64,000 bases of DNA from Paenibacillus pinisoli (GCF_003605435.1 NZ_QXQB01000001.1:558001-622000); one strand, 5' to 3'. Shown: positions 1 to 6,309, counted from the stretch's first letter. Notes: generated by a model not told the origin, from the letters alone. Made by a program: numbers and translations.

Positions 1-237
1 TGCTTCCCAGCTGATTAAACCAGCCATTCTAGCATCGGAAATAAGGTTTCCGACATTTTTATAGCTTCTTTCAGTATTCGGGATAATGTCCTTAGCAACT
101 AACTGATAGTAAATCTGCCGCAATGTAAGGGAATAACCCTTGCTTTGATACTGCTTGATAATGTCATTAATGCGTAAAATTAATGCTAGACTATCTTTCC
201 GGAAATTGATTTCTCTATAGCAGATTTCCACATGCAT
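1..237 (-). CDS. Mobile-element protein of unknown function, N-terminal part
   Basis: The first 79 residues are present and the rest lies beyond the left window edge. The ATG at 235-237 is preceded at good spacing by an AAAGGAG ribosome site (about 240-247). The segment carries LTLRQIYYQLV followed by IPNTERSY and SDARMAGLI, a pattern I recall from phage and integrated-element proteins without an assigned function. It is the most distal gene visible in the leftward operon that begins with the actin-like ATPase at 2793. The family memory is not a database result. Confidence 0.6.
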   Translation of the reverse strand, partial: MHVEICYREINFRKDSLALILRINDIIKQYQSKGYSLTLRQIYYQLVAKDIIPNTERSYKNVGNLISDARMAGLISWEA

Positions 238-365
238 TTCTCCTTTCTATAGCGATCACATGTCCAGAGAAGCTGTTTCACTCTGGTTTTTTCATGTTGG
301 ATACTCTCTAAGATCTCCAACAGTCCTGACCGAATTTTTGTAATATCTTCAGATAGCTCAACCAT
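186..365 (-). CDS. Small hypothetical protein (59 aa), overlapping both neighbours
   Basis: This short frame begins at an ATG (363-365) that overlaps the stop of the upstream 87-residue gene (stop 358-360), the usual layout of translationally coupled genes. It runs 52 bases into the next gene in another frame. The product is highly charged and helical in character (MVELSEDITKIRSGLLEILE at the start), so a short coiled coil is possible. I recognise no family. The long overlap with the downstream gene argues for caution, and it may be a chance frame. Confidence 0.35.
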   Translation of the reverse strand: MVELSEDITKIRSGLLEILESIQHEKTRVKQLLWTCDRYRKEKCMWKSAIEKSISGKIV

Positions 366-621
366 TGATCACTGGCGTTCTCTCGCCGCAATAACAACAG
401 CCTGCGTAGAACCAACGCCCTCCATCACGTTTAAGTGTTGCGAATGTCGGTCTCCCCCCAACGTGGCTGTATGGCTCGCCCATTTGAAGTAAGGTGCTAG
501 ACCAGCTCACCGGCGGAAGTACATTAAGGAAATGATTTACGATATCCTCATCCACTTCATCTCCGATTTGGAGAAAATCCTTTAAACTGCCTTTCCAATC
601 TGCGTAACGTTTCAAAATCAC
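358..621 (-). CDS. Conserved mobile-element protein, unknown function (87 aa)
   Basis: The product contains NVLPPVSWSSTLLQMGEPYS and ends with a C-C-x-C-G cluster (GCCYCGER). A short N-terminal helix followed by LPP...QxGEP is a pattern I associate with small plasmid- and phage-borne proteins of unknown role. The first codon is GTG, with AAAGGGG only two bases upstream, so a TTG two codons downstream is an alternative start. It is separated from the 53-residue gene upstream by about 130 bases that include a GC-rich hairpin (672-689). It lies in the same leftward run as the segregation genes. Confidence 0.55.
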   Translation of the reverse strand: MILKRYADWKGSLKDFLQIGDEVDEDIVNHFLNVLPPVSWSSTLLQMGEPYSHVGGRPTFATLKRDGGRWFYAGCCYCGERTPVING

Positions 622-671
622 CGCCCCTTTCGTAACCTGCCATCATCAGGCGAGGTAGGTTAGCTCCTCGC

Positions 672-689
672 GACGCCCTGTCGGGCGTT
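672..689. other. GC-rich hairpin in a 130-bp gap
   Basis: GACGCCC (672-678) and GGGCGTT (683-689) can pair around a four-base loop. No T-run follows on either strand, so it is not a clear intrinsic terminator. It may be an RNA processing or translation-control structure between the 53-aa and 87-aa genes. Confidence 0.35.
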
Positions 690-754
690 TCGGCGTTTCT
701 TAATCCGGTTTCAATCCCGATGTTAACTCCATATAGTTATCACCTCACTAACGT

Positions 755-916
755 CTAATTAATTTGTACAAACCACTTTCGATCTTCTTCCCATTGGCGA
801 CGAACCATATCTTCTGTCGGTTTATCAGCATAATCGCACCAATAACGATTGCCTTCCTTTGTAGTCACATAGATGGTGAATCGACCGTTTGTATTTTCGA
901 CAATCTCTATTATCAT
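755..916 (-). CDS. Small hypothetical protein (53 aa)
   Basis: This frame has a very strong ribosome site (AAGGAGG, six bases before the ATG at 914-916). It encodes a compact acidic-basic protein beginning MIIEIVENTNGRFTIYVTT and ending RKWFVQIN. It starts 14 bases after the stop of the 51-aa gene, so the two are almost certainly cotranscribed and translated in series. I do not recognise the family. The beta-rich N-terminal half followed by a Trp-rich basic helix could be a small protein-binding module, but that is a guess from composition. Confidence 0.6.
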   Translation of the reverse strand: MIIEIVENTNGRFTIYVTTKEGNRYWCDYADKPTEDMVRRQWEEDRKWFVQIN

Positions 917-930
917 TCGCTTCCTCCTTG

Positions 931-1086
931 CTACAGTACAAAGTGACCTTGGTTAACTCGTTCAATATCTGCTTCACTGGCTTTTTTCACTACAAATGAC
1001 ACACTACCGATATGCAATACAATTTCCTCGCCGTCTTGGAGCTCCATAAGGGCTTCTTGATAAGGGAAACTTGTAATACTGCTCAT
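931..1086 (-). CDS. Small hypothetical protein (51 aa)
   Basis: The ATG at 1084-1086 follows a GGGAGGAG ribosome site that sits within the last codons of the Spo0E-like gene, indicating tight operon packing. The protein begins MSSITSFPYQEALMELQDGE and ends NQGHFVL. Its middle (EIVLHIGSVSFVVKKA) looks like paired beta strands. No family is recognised. Its place between the Spo0E-like gene and the 53-aa gene, with an eight-base gap upstream and 14 bases downstream, makes it a real operon member. Confidence 0.6.
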   Translation of the reverse strand: MSSITSFPYQEALMELQDGEEIVLHIGSVSFVVKKASEADIERVNQGHFVL

Positions 1087-1093
1087 TGCTGTT

Positions 1094-1267
1094 TCAACTC
1101 CTCCCATTTTTATTTTCTGGATGCATTGCCTTTACAATAAGCTGGTCTAGCTCCTGACTTGCATGTTGTACATCCGGATGTTGCAAATTGTTAGAATAGG
1201 ACTGGACTAGGTTGTTGAGCATGTTTCGCTTTTGTTCGATTAAATGCCTCAAATGCGCTTCTTTCAA
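1094..1267 (-). CDS. Spo0E-like aspartyl-phosphate phosphatase
   Basis: The 57-residue product contains LRHLIEQKRNMLNNLV followed by HPDVQHASQELDQLIVKAM, the two-helix hairpin with the SQxLDxLI signature of the Spo0E family. Spo0E, YnzD and YisI dephosphorylate Spo0A~P and hold back sporulation; the same role here is inferred. I chose the TTG at 1265-1267 because AGGGGG lies about eight bases upstream. An ATG 42 bases further upstream would add 14 residues and overlap the ParR-like gene. It follows the ParR-like gene in the operon, so an element that interrupts a sporulation gene also carries a likely sporulation brake. Confidence 0.8.
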   Translation of the reverse strand: MKEAHLRHLIEQKRNMLNNLVQSYSNNLQHPDVQHASQELDQLIVKAMHPENKNGRS

Positions 1268-1286
1268 TTTCTTTCGCCCCCTAGAA

Positions 1287-1625
1287 CTAAAAACCATATT
1301 CCAAGTCATTTTCCGGTATTAAATTTGCAATTTCATTACTACTGACCAGCTGTATAACCGGCTGTTTTTCTTGCTCAATATGAGGTGATTGTTGAAAATC
1401 CCCTAGCTTCAACAGCTGCTTTATGGATTGAAGCTCGTTCATGATATCTACATAGTGTTGAGTTTGAGCTATACCCGTTGGCGCACCTTTGCGCTTCAGC
1501 TCCTCTTCCACCTGTTCCGCAATCCAATCTGATAAGCGACGCGAGGTTGACAGCTGAGCAATAAAATCGTGAACCTCATCAGAAAACTTCAAAGCACTTA
1601 TGTTAAATTGATCCCGTCTATTCAT
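1287..1625 (-). CDS. ParR-like DNA-binding partner of the actin-like ATPase
   Basis: This 112-residue protein overlaps the end of the actin-like gene by eight bases, so the two are translationally coupled. The first 50 residues (start MNRRDQFNISALKFSDEVHD, then SRRLSDWIAEQVEEELKRKG) have the strand-helix-helix layout of ribbon-helix-helix proteins. The rest is polar with a Gln-rich stretch, as in adaptor tails that bind filament ends. Size and position immediately after an actin-type ATPase match the ParR/AlfB/Alp7R class, which binds centromere repeats and links them to the filament. The assignment rests on context and fold impression rather than clear sequence identity. Confidence 0.65.
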   Translation of the reverse strand: MNRRDQFNISALKFSDEVHDFIAQLSTSRRLSDWIAEQVEEELKRKGAPTGIAQTQHYVDIMNELQSIKQLLKLGDFQQSPHIEQEKQPVIQLVSSNEIANLIPENDLEYGF

Positions 1626-2793
1626 GTTGGTGCACGGCTTGCTGCTCTAGCCGTTTCGTGTAGTTCTTCGCAACAATAGCCATTGCATATATGTTCAATT
1701 TTCGTGACTCCGGTGGAAAGATGTGATATTTCAAGGCTACATCCTCTCCCAATAGGCCATTTAGATATTCTTTCATATACTCTTCCAGGGCTTGATTAAC
1801 ACCGCCGATATGAACATAGTAAACAGTATCCCCCTGCTGAAAGCTGAAGCTTTGAAGTGCATTCTGAATCGCTACTTCAGCAAAATCATGAAGCACCGGT
1901 TCAATAATTTCAGTTAAATTGCATTCCGCATGTTTAACTGGATCCTTATAAACGTAGTTACGTGTTTTTACATGATCCAAAATAAAGGTTTCTAGCGATC
2001 GAACGTTAGAGAAATAATCCATCAGCTTGTCCGTTCTTAACTTCTCCAGAACAGCTAAATAGCTTTGGTCTGTACTGCTACTAAAATCATCTGATGTTTC
2101 TGCGCCACTTAGATCTGGCTGAAGCTTACACTTATCCTGACTTTGGCCCCCAATATCATTGATTACAGTAAATGCTTTCTTGTAACGCTCTGCATCATCT
2201 CGTATATTGCCTTCAAGATCATATTTCAGGGCATGTCTTGCGTTTTCACCCTCGATACGGCATTGGGCAAATTTCACTTTGAGATTAATCTTCCGCTCGA
2301 ATCCTGGCGTTACTAGCTCATATGAAAGTTCTGTTTGGAATCTATCTGCCATGGACGACAACTTCTCTTTAAAGCTTCGTGCCTTTTTAACTAACCAAAC
2401 TGGTAGCAGCGTACCGAAATATTCAACCGATATAAGATCATCTTCTTTTTCTGGGAGCTTTGTAGCGTGATATAGCGCCAAACTTGCAAGCCATGTCACC
2501 CAAACCGTCATTGAGGTTGTCTTATCATGCAAAGTGTGAATATGCGCATTTCCTAGCAACTTTGCCTGTGCCTTTTTACCCGCCAAGAAATATCGCTCCC
2601 CTAGCGTCTCGTCTTGGATTTTCACTACCAAATGTTCATTAAGCGAGTCAGCTTGAACACTATTTGCGAATAATCCGTTAAAGTCAACCTCAGAAATTTC
2701 ACTGATCGATGAGGGCATTTCAAAGTAATGACCATCAATCATATTCTGGAGAACAGAGTTTCCAAAATCAGCAACCCAATTAGTGATATTCAT
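1618..2793 (-). CDS. Actin-like (ParM/Alp-type) DNA segregation ATPase
   Basis: The 391-residue product shows the actin-fold nucleotide motifs: phosphate-1 at residues 8-14 (ADFGNSV), phosphate-2 near 208 (VINDIGGQSQD) and an adenosine motif near 328 (VHIGGVNQALEEY). Proteins of this kind polymerise with ATP and push apart plasmid or phage copies bound by a ParR-type adaptor. The adaptor-like gene follows with an eight-base overlap. The start is firm: GGAGGT lies ten bases upstream of the ATG. It heads a leftward operon that also encodes the Spo0E-like protein. A chromosomal copy inside an integrated element suggests the element has, or had, a free circular phase. The exact subfamily cannot be told by eye. 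Confidence 0.8.
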   Translation of the reverse strand: MNITNWVADFGNSVLQNMIDGHYFEMPSSISEISEVDFNGLFANSVQADSLNEHLVVKIQDETLGERYFLAGKKAQAKLLGNAHIHTLHDKTTSMTVWVTWLASLALYHATKLPEKEDDLISVEYFGTLLPVWLVKKARSFKEKLSSMADRFQTELSYELVTPGFERKINLKVKFAQCRIEGENARHALKYDLEGNIRDDAERYKKAFTVINDIGGQSQDKCKLQPDLSGAETSDDFSSSTDQSYLAVLEKLRTDKLMDYFSNVRSLETFILDHVKTRNYVYKDPVKHAECNLTEIIEPVLHDFAEVAIQNALQSFSFQQGDTVYYVHIGGVNQALEEYMKEYLNGLLGEDVALKYHIFPPESRKLNIYAMAIVAKNYTKRLEQQAVHQHE

Positions 2794-2843
2794 TTATCAA
2801 AGACCTCCAATATTGTTTAATCACAAAAATAACTATTATTGAT

Positions 2844-2892
2844 AAAAGTTTAGGAAATAGAAAATGAAGGATACCACGAAAAGATTAGGAAA
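2844..2892. repeat. Near-identical direct repeats upstream of the segregation operon
   Basis: AAAAGTTTAGGAAA (2844-2857) and AAAAGATTAGGAAA (2879-2892) match at 13 of 14 positions and are 35 bp apart, just upstream of the actin-like gene. Actin-type partition systems usually have their centromere as short direct repeats at this position, so this is a weak candidate centromere or operator. Two copies in AT-rich DNA could also be chance. Confidence 0.3.
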
Positions 2893-2963
2893 AATTAATT
2901 GCGAAGGAATGAGGGGAAGTGTAAAATTAGAGTTGAATGGATTCTAAGTTTATGACTTCCCCG

Positions 2964-2998
2964 AAAAGATGATCGACTGCAATCGGTCGTCTTTTCCT
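2964..2998. terminator. Bidirectional intrinsic terminator
   Basis: AAAAGATGATCGA pairs with TCGGTCGTCTTTT across a six-base loop (13 pairs including G-T wobbles). A T-rich tract follows on the + strand and TTTTC on the - strand. It closes the leftward 69-aa gene and separates it from the segregation operon promoter region. Confidence 0.7.
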
Positions 2999-3018
2999 TT
3001 TTTATTAAATTACGCATC

Positions 3019-3228
3019 CTAATCATCTGCTTCCTTTCCCTTTTTTCTGCTCACTTCATCCCATATATTCCAACCTGCTGAATAAAAATCTTTCCAAACC
3101 TGCTGGGTCTCGTCTGGCGTTTTATCTCGATATGAGTTGTCCGCGATATATGATGTTGTGTTCCCTAACTGATAAGTTGCCACGATATTAGGTTCAGATT
3201 TCCCTTTTTCTTCTTTGCCGATTTTCAT
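3019..3228 (-). CDS. Small hypothetical protein (69 aa), paralogue of the 64-aa gene at 5548
   Basis: The ATG at 3226-3228 follows AGGAGGGG at eight bases, so I prefer it to an upstream frame opening. The C-terminal half (DKTPDETQQVWKDFYSAGWN then IWDEV) has the same spacing as KTPKDTREVNENINLFYNTA then WDIW in the product of 5548-5742: a TP-x-(D/E)T start, then about fifteen residues to FY, then (A/G)W-x-IW. The two genes therefore form a small element-encoded family. The function is unknown. The conserved aromatic helix suggests a docking segment. It is followed by a strong terminator. Confidence 0.6.
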   Translation of the reverse strand: MKIGKEEKGKSEPNIVATYQLGNTTSYIADNSYRDKTPDETQQVWKDFYSAGWNIWDEVSRKKGKEADD

Positions 3229-3285
3229 GACCGCATCCCCTCCTTGAGGTATTGTATGCGACTGGGGCAGTGGGACTACCATCCT

Positions 3286-4182
3286 TTATTCACCACTTTC
3301 TTGATGTTTCTGTATTTGGGGAATTGATAGCCTCTTATCATCCGAAGGTAAAAAATATATATAATTAAAATCATCCTCTAGTTGTAAGATCATCACGCCA
3401 TTTTGTTCTTCTAAATTGCGAACCCGTACTTTAAGCGAAAGCTTACCTTCATCCCCAGGTCTAATCGGAATTTGTAACTGGTATCTGTTTGTAAGTCTAT
3501 AAAATAGTTCTGGCGGTATCTTCTCTTTATAAGCCGCTACAGCGAGTTCGACAGGATCGATCTCCAATACTTCTGACAACGCCTTATTGATCTCCTCATC
3601 CGCTGGAGGTACAAGCTTGTTTATAAGCTTGCTTATGTACAATTGGGATAGAGAGTATCCCGAATGATGGCATTTTTCAGTTAGTTTTTTTACAGACAGA
3701 CCACTCTTTTGTAAGCCGATTGAGAGAATTTCGTAATAGCCCATCTCCTTATACTCATTATTTATTTTCAATCTATTGTCGTCTAATCGGAGAGAATGTA
3801 ACTTATGGAACTCGTCTTCAAGATGCAAGGTTATTATGGACCCAATAATATCTATACGAGTGACGCTGACATTCAAGGTAAGATTCCCCTCAGAATCAAT
3901 AACTTCACTATTAGTTGATCTGTTAATCATCATCGGAAGTAAATCTACGGGAATTTTCTCACGATAGGCTGCTTTTTTTAATTCAATAGAATTGATTCCC
4001 AATACCTTCGCAAGCGCATTGTTTACATTGTCACTTGCAGGAGATGCCTTTCCATTCATTACTCTGCTTAAATATGGTTTTGAAATATGCAAACCTTGTT
4101 CTTGAACTAAATCACATATTTGGTCCAAGGTTAACGAAATATTTTTTTTTGCTGATTTAAGCAAATAAGTATATCTACTCAA
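3286..4182 (-). CDS. Xre-type regulator with internal duplication (two HTH units)
   Basis: The 298-residue protein is two copies of the same design. Helix-turn-helix 1 spans roughly residues 10-60 (SKPYLSRVMNGKASPASDNV), then a linker and a beta segment at 95-145 (LTLNVSVTRI). Helix-turn-helix 2 spans roughly 155-215 (SQLYISKLINKLVPPADEEI), followed by a second beta segment. Each HTH ends in the same PxAxxxxNxALxxVLxIxxxEL(K/A)xAAYxEKIP block also found in the gene at 4422. The start is TTG with GGTGGTG upstream. It probably binds repeated operators as a single-chain dimer. It lies between the 69-aa gene and a decayed relative, in a regulator cluster that looks like a lysis-lysogeny-type switch. 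Confidence 0.75.
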   Translation of the reverse strand: MSRYTYLLKSAKKNISLTLDQICDLVQEQGLHISKPYLSRVMNGKASPASDNVNNALAKVLGINSIELKKAAYREKIPVDLLPMMINRSTNSEVIDSEGNLTLNVSVTRIDIIGSIITLHLEDEFHKLHSLRLDDNRLKINNEYKEMGYYEILSIGLQKSGLSVKKLTEKCHHSGYSLSQLYISKLINKLVPPADEEINKALSEVLEIDPVELAVAAYKEKIPPELFYRLTNRYQLQIPIRPGDEGKLSLKVRVRNLEEQNGVMILQLEDDFNYIYFLPSDDKRLSIPQIQKHQESGE

Positions 4183-4236
4183 AACTTCACCACCGACTAA
4201 GTGTTTATTTTTTATTACGTCAGGAGGGACTTTAAT

Positions 4237-4356
4237 TTAAGTTTCAATTAGTAAGTGATAAGACTTTCGCAAAGTTTTGTTCACTTTATCAGATGCAGGA
4301 GGCACTACTCCATTTGATAATTGATTTGAAAAATGCTGTGAAACCATTGTTCTCAT
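4237..4356 (-). pseudogene. Decayed Xre-type regulator fragment
   Basis: Reading leftward from 4356 gives 39 codons including VSQHFSNQLSNGVVPPASDK, which lines up with the recognition-helix and PPASD block of the neighbouring intact regulators (RSYLSKLRSGNKPPASDRV). The N-terminal HTH helices and the C-terminal tail are missing and the reading is closed by a stop. No convincing ribosome site is present. It is best read as the relic of a fourth copy of this regulator family. Confidence 0.6.
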
Positions 4357-4421
4357 GAAATGTTGACTATCATTTTTCTTGATTATCGAAAATTTTAATC
4401 TATCATTATATCTAGTCTGTT

Positions 4422-4676
4422 TTATAATTTTTCTAGTACATCAGATGGGATTTTTTCATGATAAGCTGCCACCTTTAACTTAAGCGGATCAACGTTTAAA
4501 ACTTGAGCCAACGCTTCATTGACGCGATCACTTGCAGGAGGCTTATTTCCAGATCTAAGCTTACTCAAGTAACTTCTATCAATTTTCACATTCATATCTT
4601 CGAGTCTGTTCGTGATTTCAGATAATGAGAGATTATTTTTGGAGATTGCTTCATTTAGCATTTCAACATATCTCAT
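4422..4676 (-). CDS. Xre-type transcriptional regulator (84 aa)
   Basis: A single helix-turn-helix domain fills most of the protein: start MRYVEMLNEAISKNNLSLSE, recognition region RSYLSKLRSGNKPPASDRVN, then the shared block EALAQVLNVDPLKLKVAAYH. The ATG at 4674-4676 is set by AAGGAGGTG upstream. The gene is divergent from the 228-aa regulator at 4856 and shares with it a 180-bp control region full of inverted repeats. The HTH is nearly the same as in that protein, so the two probably recognise related operators and compete, as in repressor and antirepressor pairs. That behaviour is inference. Confidence 0.75.
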   Translation of the reverse strand: MRYVEMLNEAISKNNLSLSEITNRLEDMNVKIDRSYLSKLRSGNKPPASDRVNEALAQVLNVDPLKLKVAAYHEKIPSDVLEKL

Positions 4677-4710
4677 TGTACTTACACCTCCTTGCACTAT
4701 TAAAATATAT

Positions 4711-4776
4711 GGTAGTGCCTACTAAGTCATGTGGTATTGACTAAACACTACCATACTAGTGTCTTCCTAGTCAATA
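4711..4776. promoter_or_regulatory. Divergent operator-promoter region with two inverted repeats
   Basis: GGTAGTG (4711-4717) is inverted as CACTACC (4746-4752), and TATTGACTA (4735-4743) is inverted as TAGTCAATA (4768-4776). The TTGACT/AGTCAA core recurs again downstream near 4793-4798 and 4815-4820. A rightward promoter fits TTTACT, 18 bases, TATAAA (about 4784-4813). The layout fits binding of one or both flanking Xre-type regulators. Confidence 0.55.
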
Positions 4777-4855
4777 GCCTTTGTTTACTCAATTGACTGA
4801 TGTGTTGTATAAAAAGTCAACATTCAGCTATTATATATATTGAGGAGTGATGAAT

Positions 4856-5542
4856 ATGAATAACTCTTACGCTGATCTGCTATCTAAATACATCGAAGAA
4901 AGTAAATTAAGTTTAGGGGAAATATCAGTTAAATTGGCACAACATAATATAAGAGTTGACCGTTCTTATATCAGCAAATTGAAAAACGGCAACAAGCCTC
5001 CTGCATCAGAAGAACTTACAAGAGCTCTTGCAGAAATTACAGGAGGGGACGTTAATAAATTGCTGGTTGCAGGACAAATGGAACGGCTCGAGCCAGTATT
5101 TGAAATGTTAGGTGAGGAAGGATTTGAGGAGTTTCTAAATTCCATCATTGGTTATGCGGTCAGTAGACAACATTTTGTAGATGAAATGAATAGAAGGCAC
5201 GAAGCCAAATGTAGAGAAGAAGGTAAAGCTTTTACACCATTAACTGCTGAGGAATTGCAAGAAGGATTTAGAAAAGCAAGCATGGAGGATAAAATAAAAC
5301 TGAGCCAATTTTTCTCTTATACCTTGGATAAACAAAAAAATGCGATCACTGTATTTCCTATGATGGAATCCTCTGCTGATGTATTAAAGGACACACACAG
5401 CGACTCAAATGCTCAAGATAATTCATACAAGCGGGCATTCGAAGAGTTGGGCTTTGATAAAGTGCCCCCTAAAGAAGATGAAGTGAACGTGCTGAGAATT
5501 GCGCTGAAAATGTACCGTATGGGTAAAGAAAATGAAGATTAA
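4856..5542 (+). CDS. Xre-type regulator with a long C-terminal domain (228 aa)
   Basis: An N-terminal helix-turn-helix (residues about 5-60, RSYISKLKNGNKPPASEELT) is followed by an acidic, mostly helical region without a family I can name. That region includes a glutamate-rich stretch near residue 85 and ends in LRIALKMYRMGKENED. The ATG at 4856 lies eight bases after GAGGAG; earlier in-frame GTG and ATG codons sit inside or too near the ribosome site. It points right, away from the 84-aa regulator. The HTH closely matches that regulator while the C-terminal domain is unique to this copy, so it may sense a signal. The stop is only five bases from the stop of the convergent 64-aa gene. Confidence 0.75.
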   Translation: MNNSYADLLSKYIEESKLSLGEISVKLAQHNIRVDRSYISKLKNGNKPPASEELTRALAEITGGDVNKLLVAGQMERLEPVFEMLGEEGFEEFLNSIIGYAVSRQHFVDEMNRRHEAKCREEGKAFTPLTAEELQEGFRKASMEDKIKLSQFFSYTLDKQKNAITVFPMMESSADVLKDTHSDSNAQDNSYKRAFEELGFDKVPPKEDEVNVLRIALKMYRMGKENED

Positions 5543-5547
5543 AAATA

Positions 5548-5742
5548 CTATCTGGGACTCTGAATATTATTCCAGATGTCCCATGCAGTATTATAGAACA
5601 GATTTATGTTTTCATTGACCTCTCTCGTATCTTTTGGCGTCTTCATAGATGAACATGGAATATAAGGCAGATCCATTCTTGAAGTAAGAGTGTTGGTTCT
5701 TGAAGAAAATATCATATACGGTGATTGAACATTACAGTCCAT
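5548..5742 (-). CDS. Small hypothetical protein (64 aa), paralogue of the gene at 3019
   Basis: The ATG at 5740-5742 is preceded by GGGAGG at about ten bases. The C-terminal half (KTPKDTREVNENINLFYNTA then WDIWNNI) shares the spacing and aromatic residues of the 69-aa product at 3019-3228, while the N-terminal half is unrelated. The gene is convergent with the 228-aa regulator and nearly abuts it. Nested palindromes occupy the DNA upstream and may control it. The function is unknown. Small basic proteins near a large serine recombinase can be directionality factors, but nothing in the sequence proves that here. Confidence 0.55.
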   Translation of the reverse strand: MDCNVQSPYMIFSSRTNTLTSRMDLPYIPCSSMKTPKDTREVNENINLFYNTAWDIWNNIQSPR

Positions 5743-5764
5743 AAATAGGATCCTCCCTGGTCCA

Positions 5765-5835
5765 TGATCATCCCATACGTTGATATGGGATGTAGTATCA
5801 TGTTACCAGTTATTTCGACATGTGTATGTCGAAAT
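5765..5835. promoter_or_regulatory. Two adjacent palindromes upstream of the 64-aa gene
   Basis: A nested repeat (CATGAT...TCCCAT...ATGGGA...ATCATG, inner arms 5771-5776 and 5785-5790) is followed by the perfect hairpin ATTTCGACAT (5812-5821), GTGT, ATGTCGAAAT (5826-5835). No T-tract follows on either strand. They may be operators for the 64-aa gene or a barrier after the LytTR gene. Confidence 0.45.
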
Positions 5836-5876
5836 ATGCAACTAAAATCTGACCGTTTCTGTTGCATATATGGTAG

Positions 5877-6206
5877 TCAATTGTGGTTGAATATTTTGGA
5901 TGATCTTCTGGAAGCCTCGATAGTTAAAGTCATTCCTGATTCATGAATAAAATGTACTTGCCTCGTTTCTTTGTCGTATTTTGTCACATTTTGAAGGTTT
6001 GCAAGGTAGGACTTACGGTCTGCATACTCAAATCCAACTGAATTCATCAACGTATACTGTTCCATAATCGTTCCAGGATTACGATAAGTACCACTAAAGG
6101 TATAATACTCAAATTTTCGATTATTGACGGTAATGAAAAGTATCTCATTTATTGGCAACCATAAAGGAGCCTTAGATTGTATATGAATAACAGGTATGTA
6201 TTCCAT
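5877..6206 (-). CDS. Stand-alone LytTR-type DNA-binding protein (109 aa)
   Basis: The whole protein resembles a single LytTR domain. It opens with a strand pair (LWLPINEILFITVNNRKF), then YYTFSGTYRNPGTIMEQYTL, the GFEYADRKSYLANLQNV segment that matches the usual xxRSYLVNLxxI stretch, and HESGMTLTIEASRRSSKIF at the end. LytTR domains bind DNA through beta strands and normally sit behind a receiver or membrane domain; none is present here. AAGAGGTGA sets the start at 6204-6206. It is divergent from the recombinase gene, so it could regulate integration or excision. The domain call is from pattern only. Confidence 0.65.
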   Translation of the reverse strand: MEYIPVIHIQSKAPLWLPINEILFITVNNRKFEYYTFSGTYRNPGTIMEQYTLMNSVGFEYADRKSYLANLQNVTKYDKETRQVHFIHESGMTLTIEASRRSSKIFNHN

Positions 6207-6279
6207 TGTAGGTCACCTCTTGATGTTGAATTACTCATTATTATAAAGTTGTGTTCGCTTTAAACAAATGTCTGAAGAT

Positions 6280-6309
6280 TTGTCAATATAACAAATAAAC
6301 TGATAATGT
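6280..6309 (+). promoter_or_regulatory. Promoter of the recombinase gene
   Basis: TTGTCA (6280-6285), an 18-base spacer and TAATGT (6304-6309) form a plausible sigma-A-type promoter about 60 bases before the recombinase start. A sigma-E or sigma-K element, expected if expression were tied to sporulation, is not evident by eye. Confidence 0.5.

Noticed and set aside
764-946. + strand open frame of 60 codons
   Set aside because: It is antisense to a 53-codon gene with a strong ribosome site.
5764-5946. + strand open frame of 60 codons over the palindromes
   Set aside because: It has no ribosome site and overlaps the LytTR gene end. The palindromic content makes coding unlikely.
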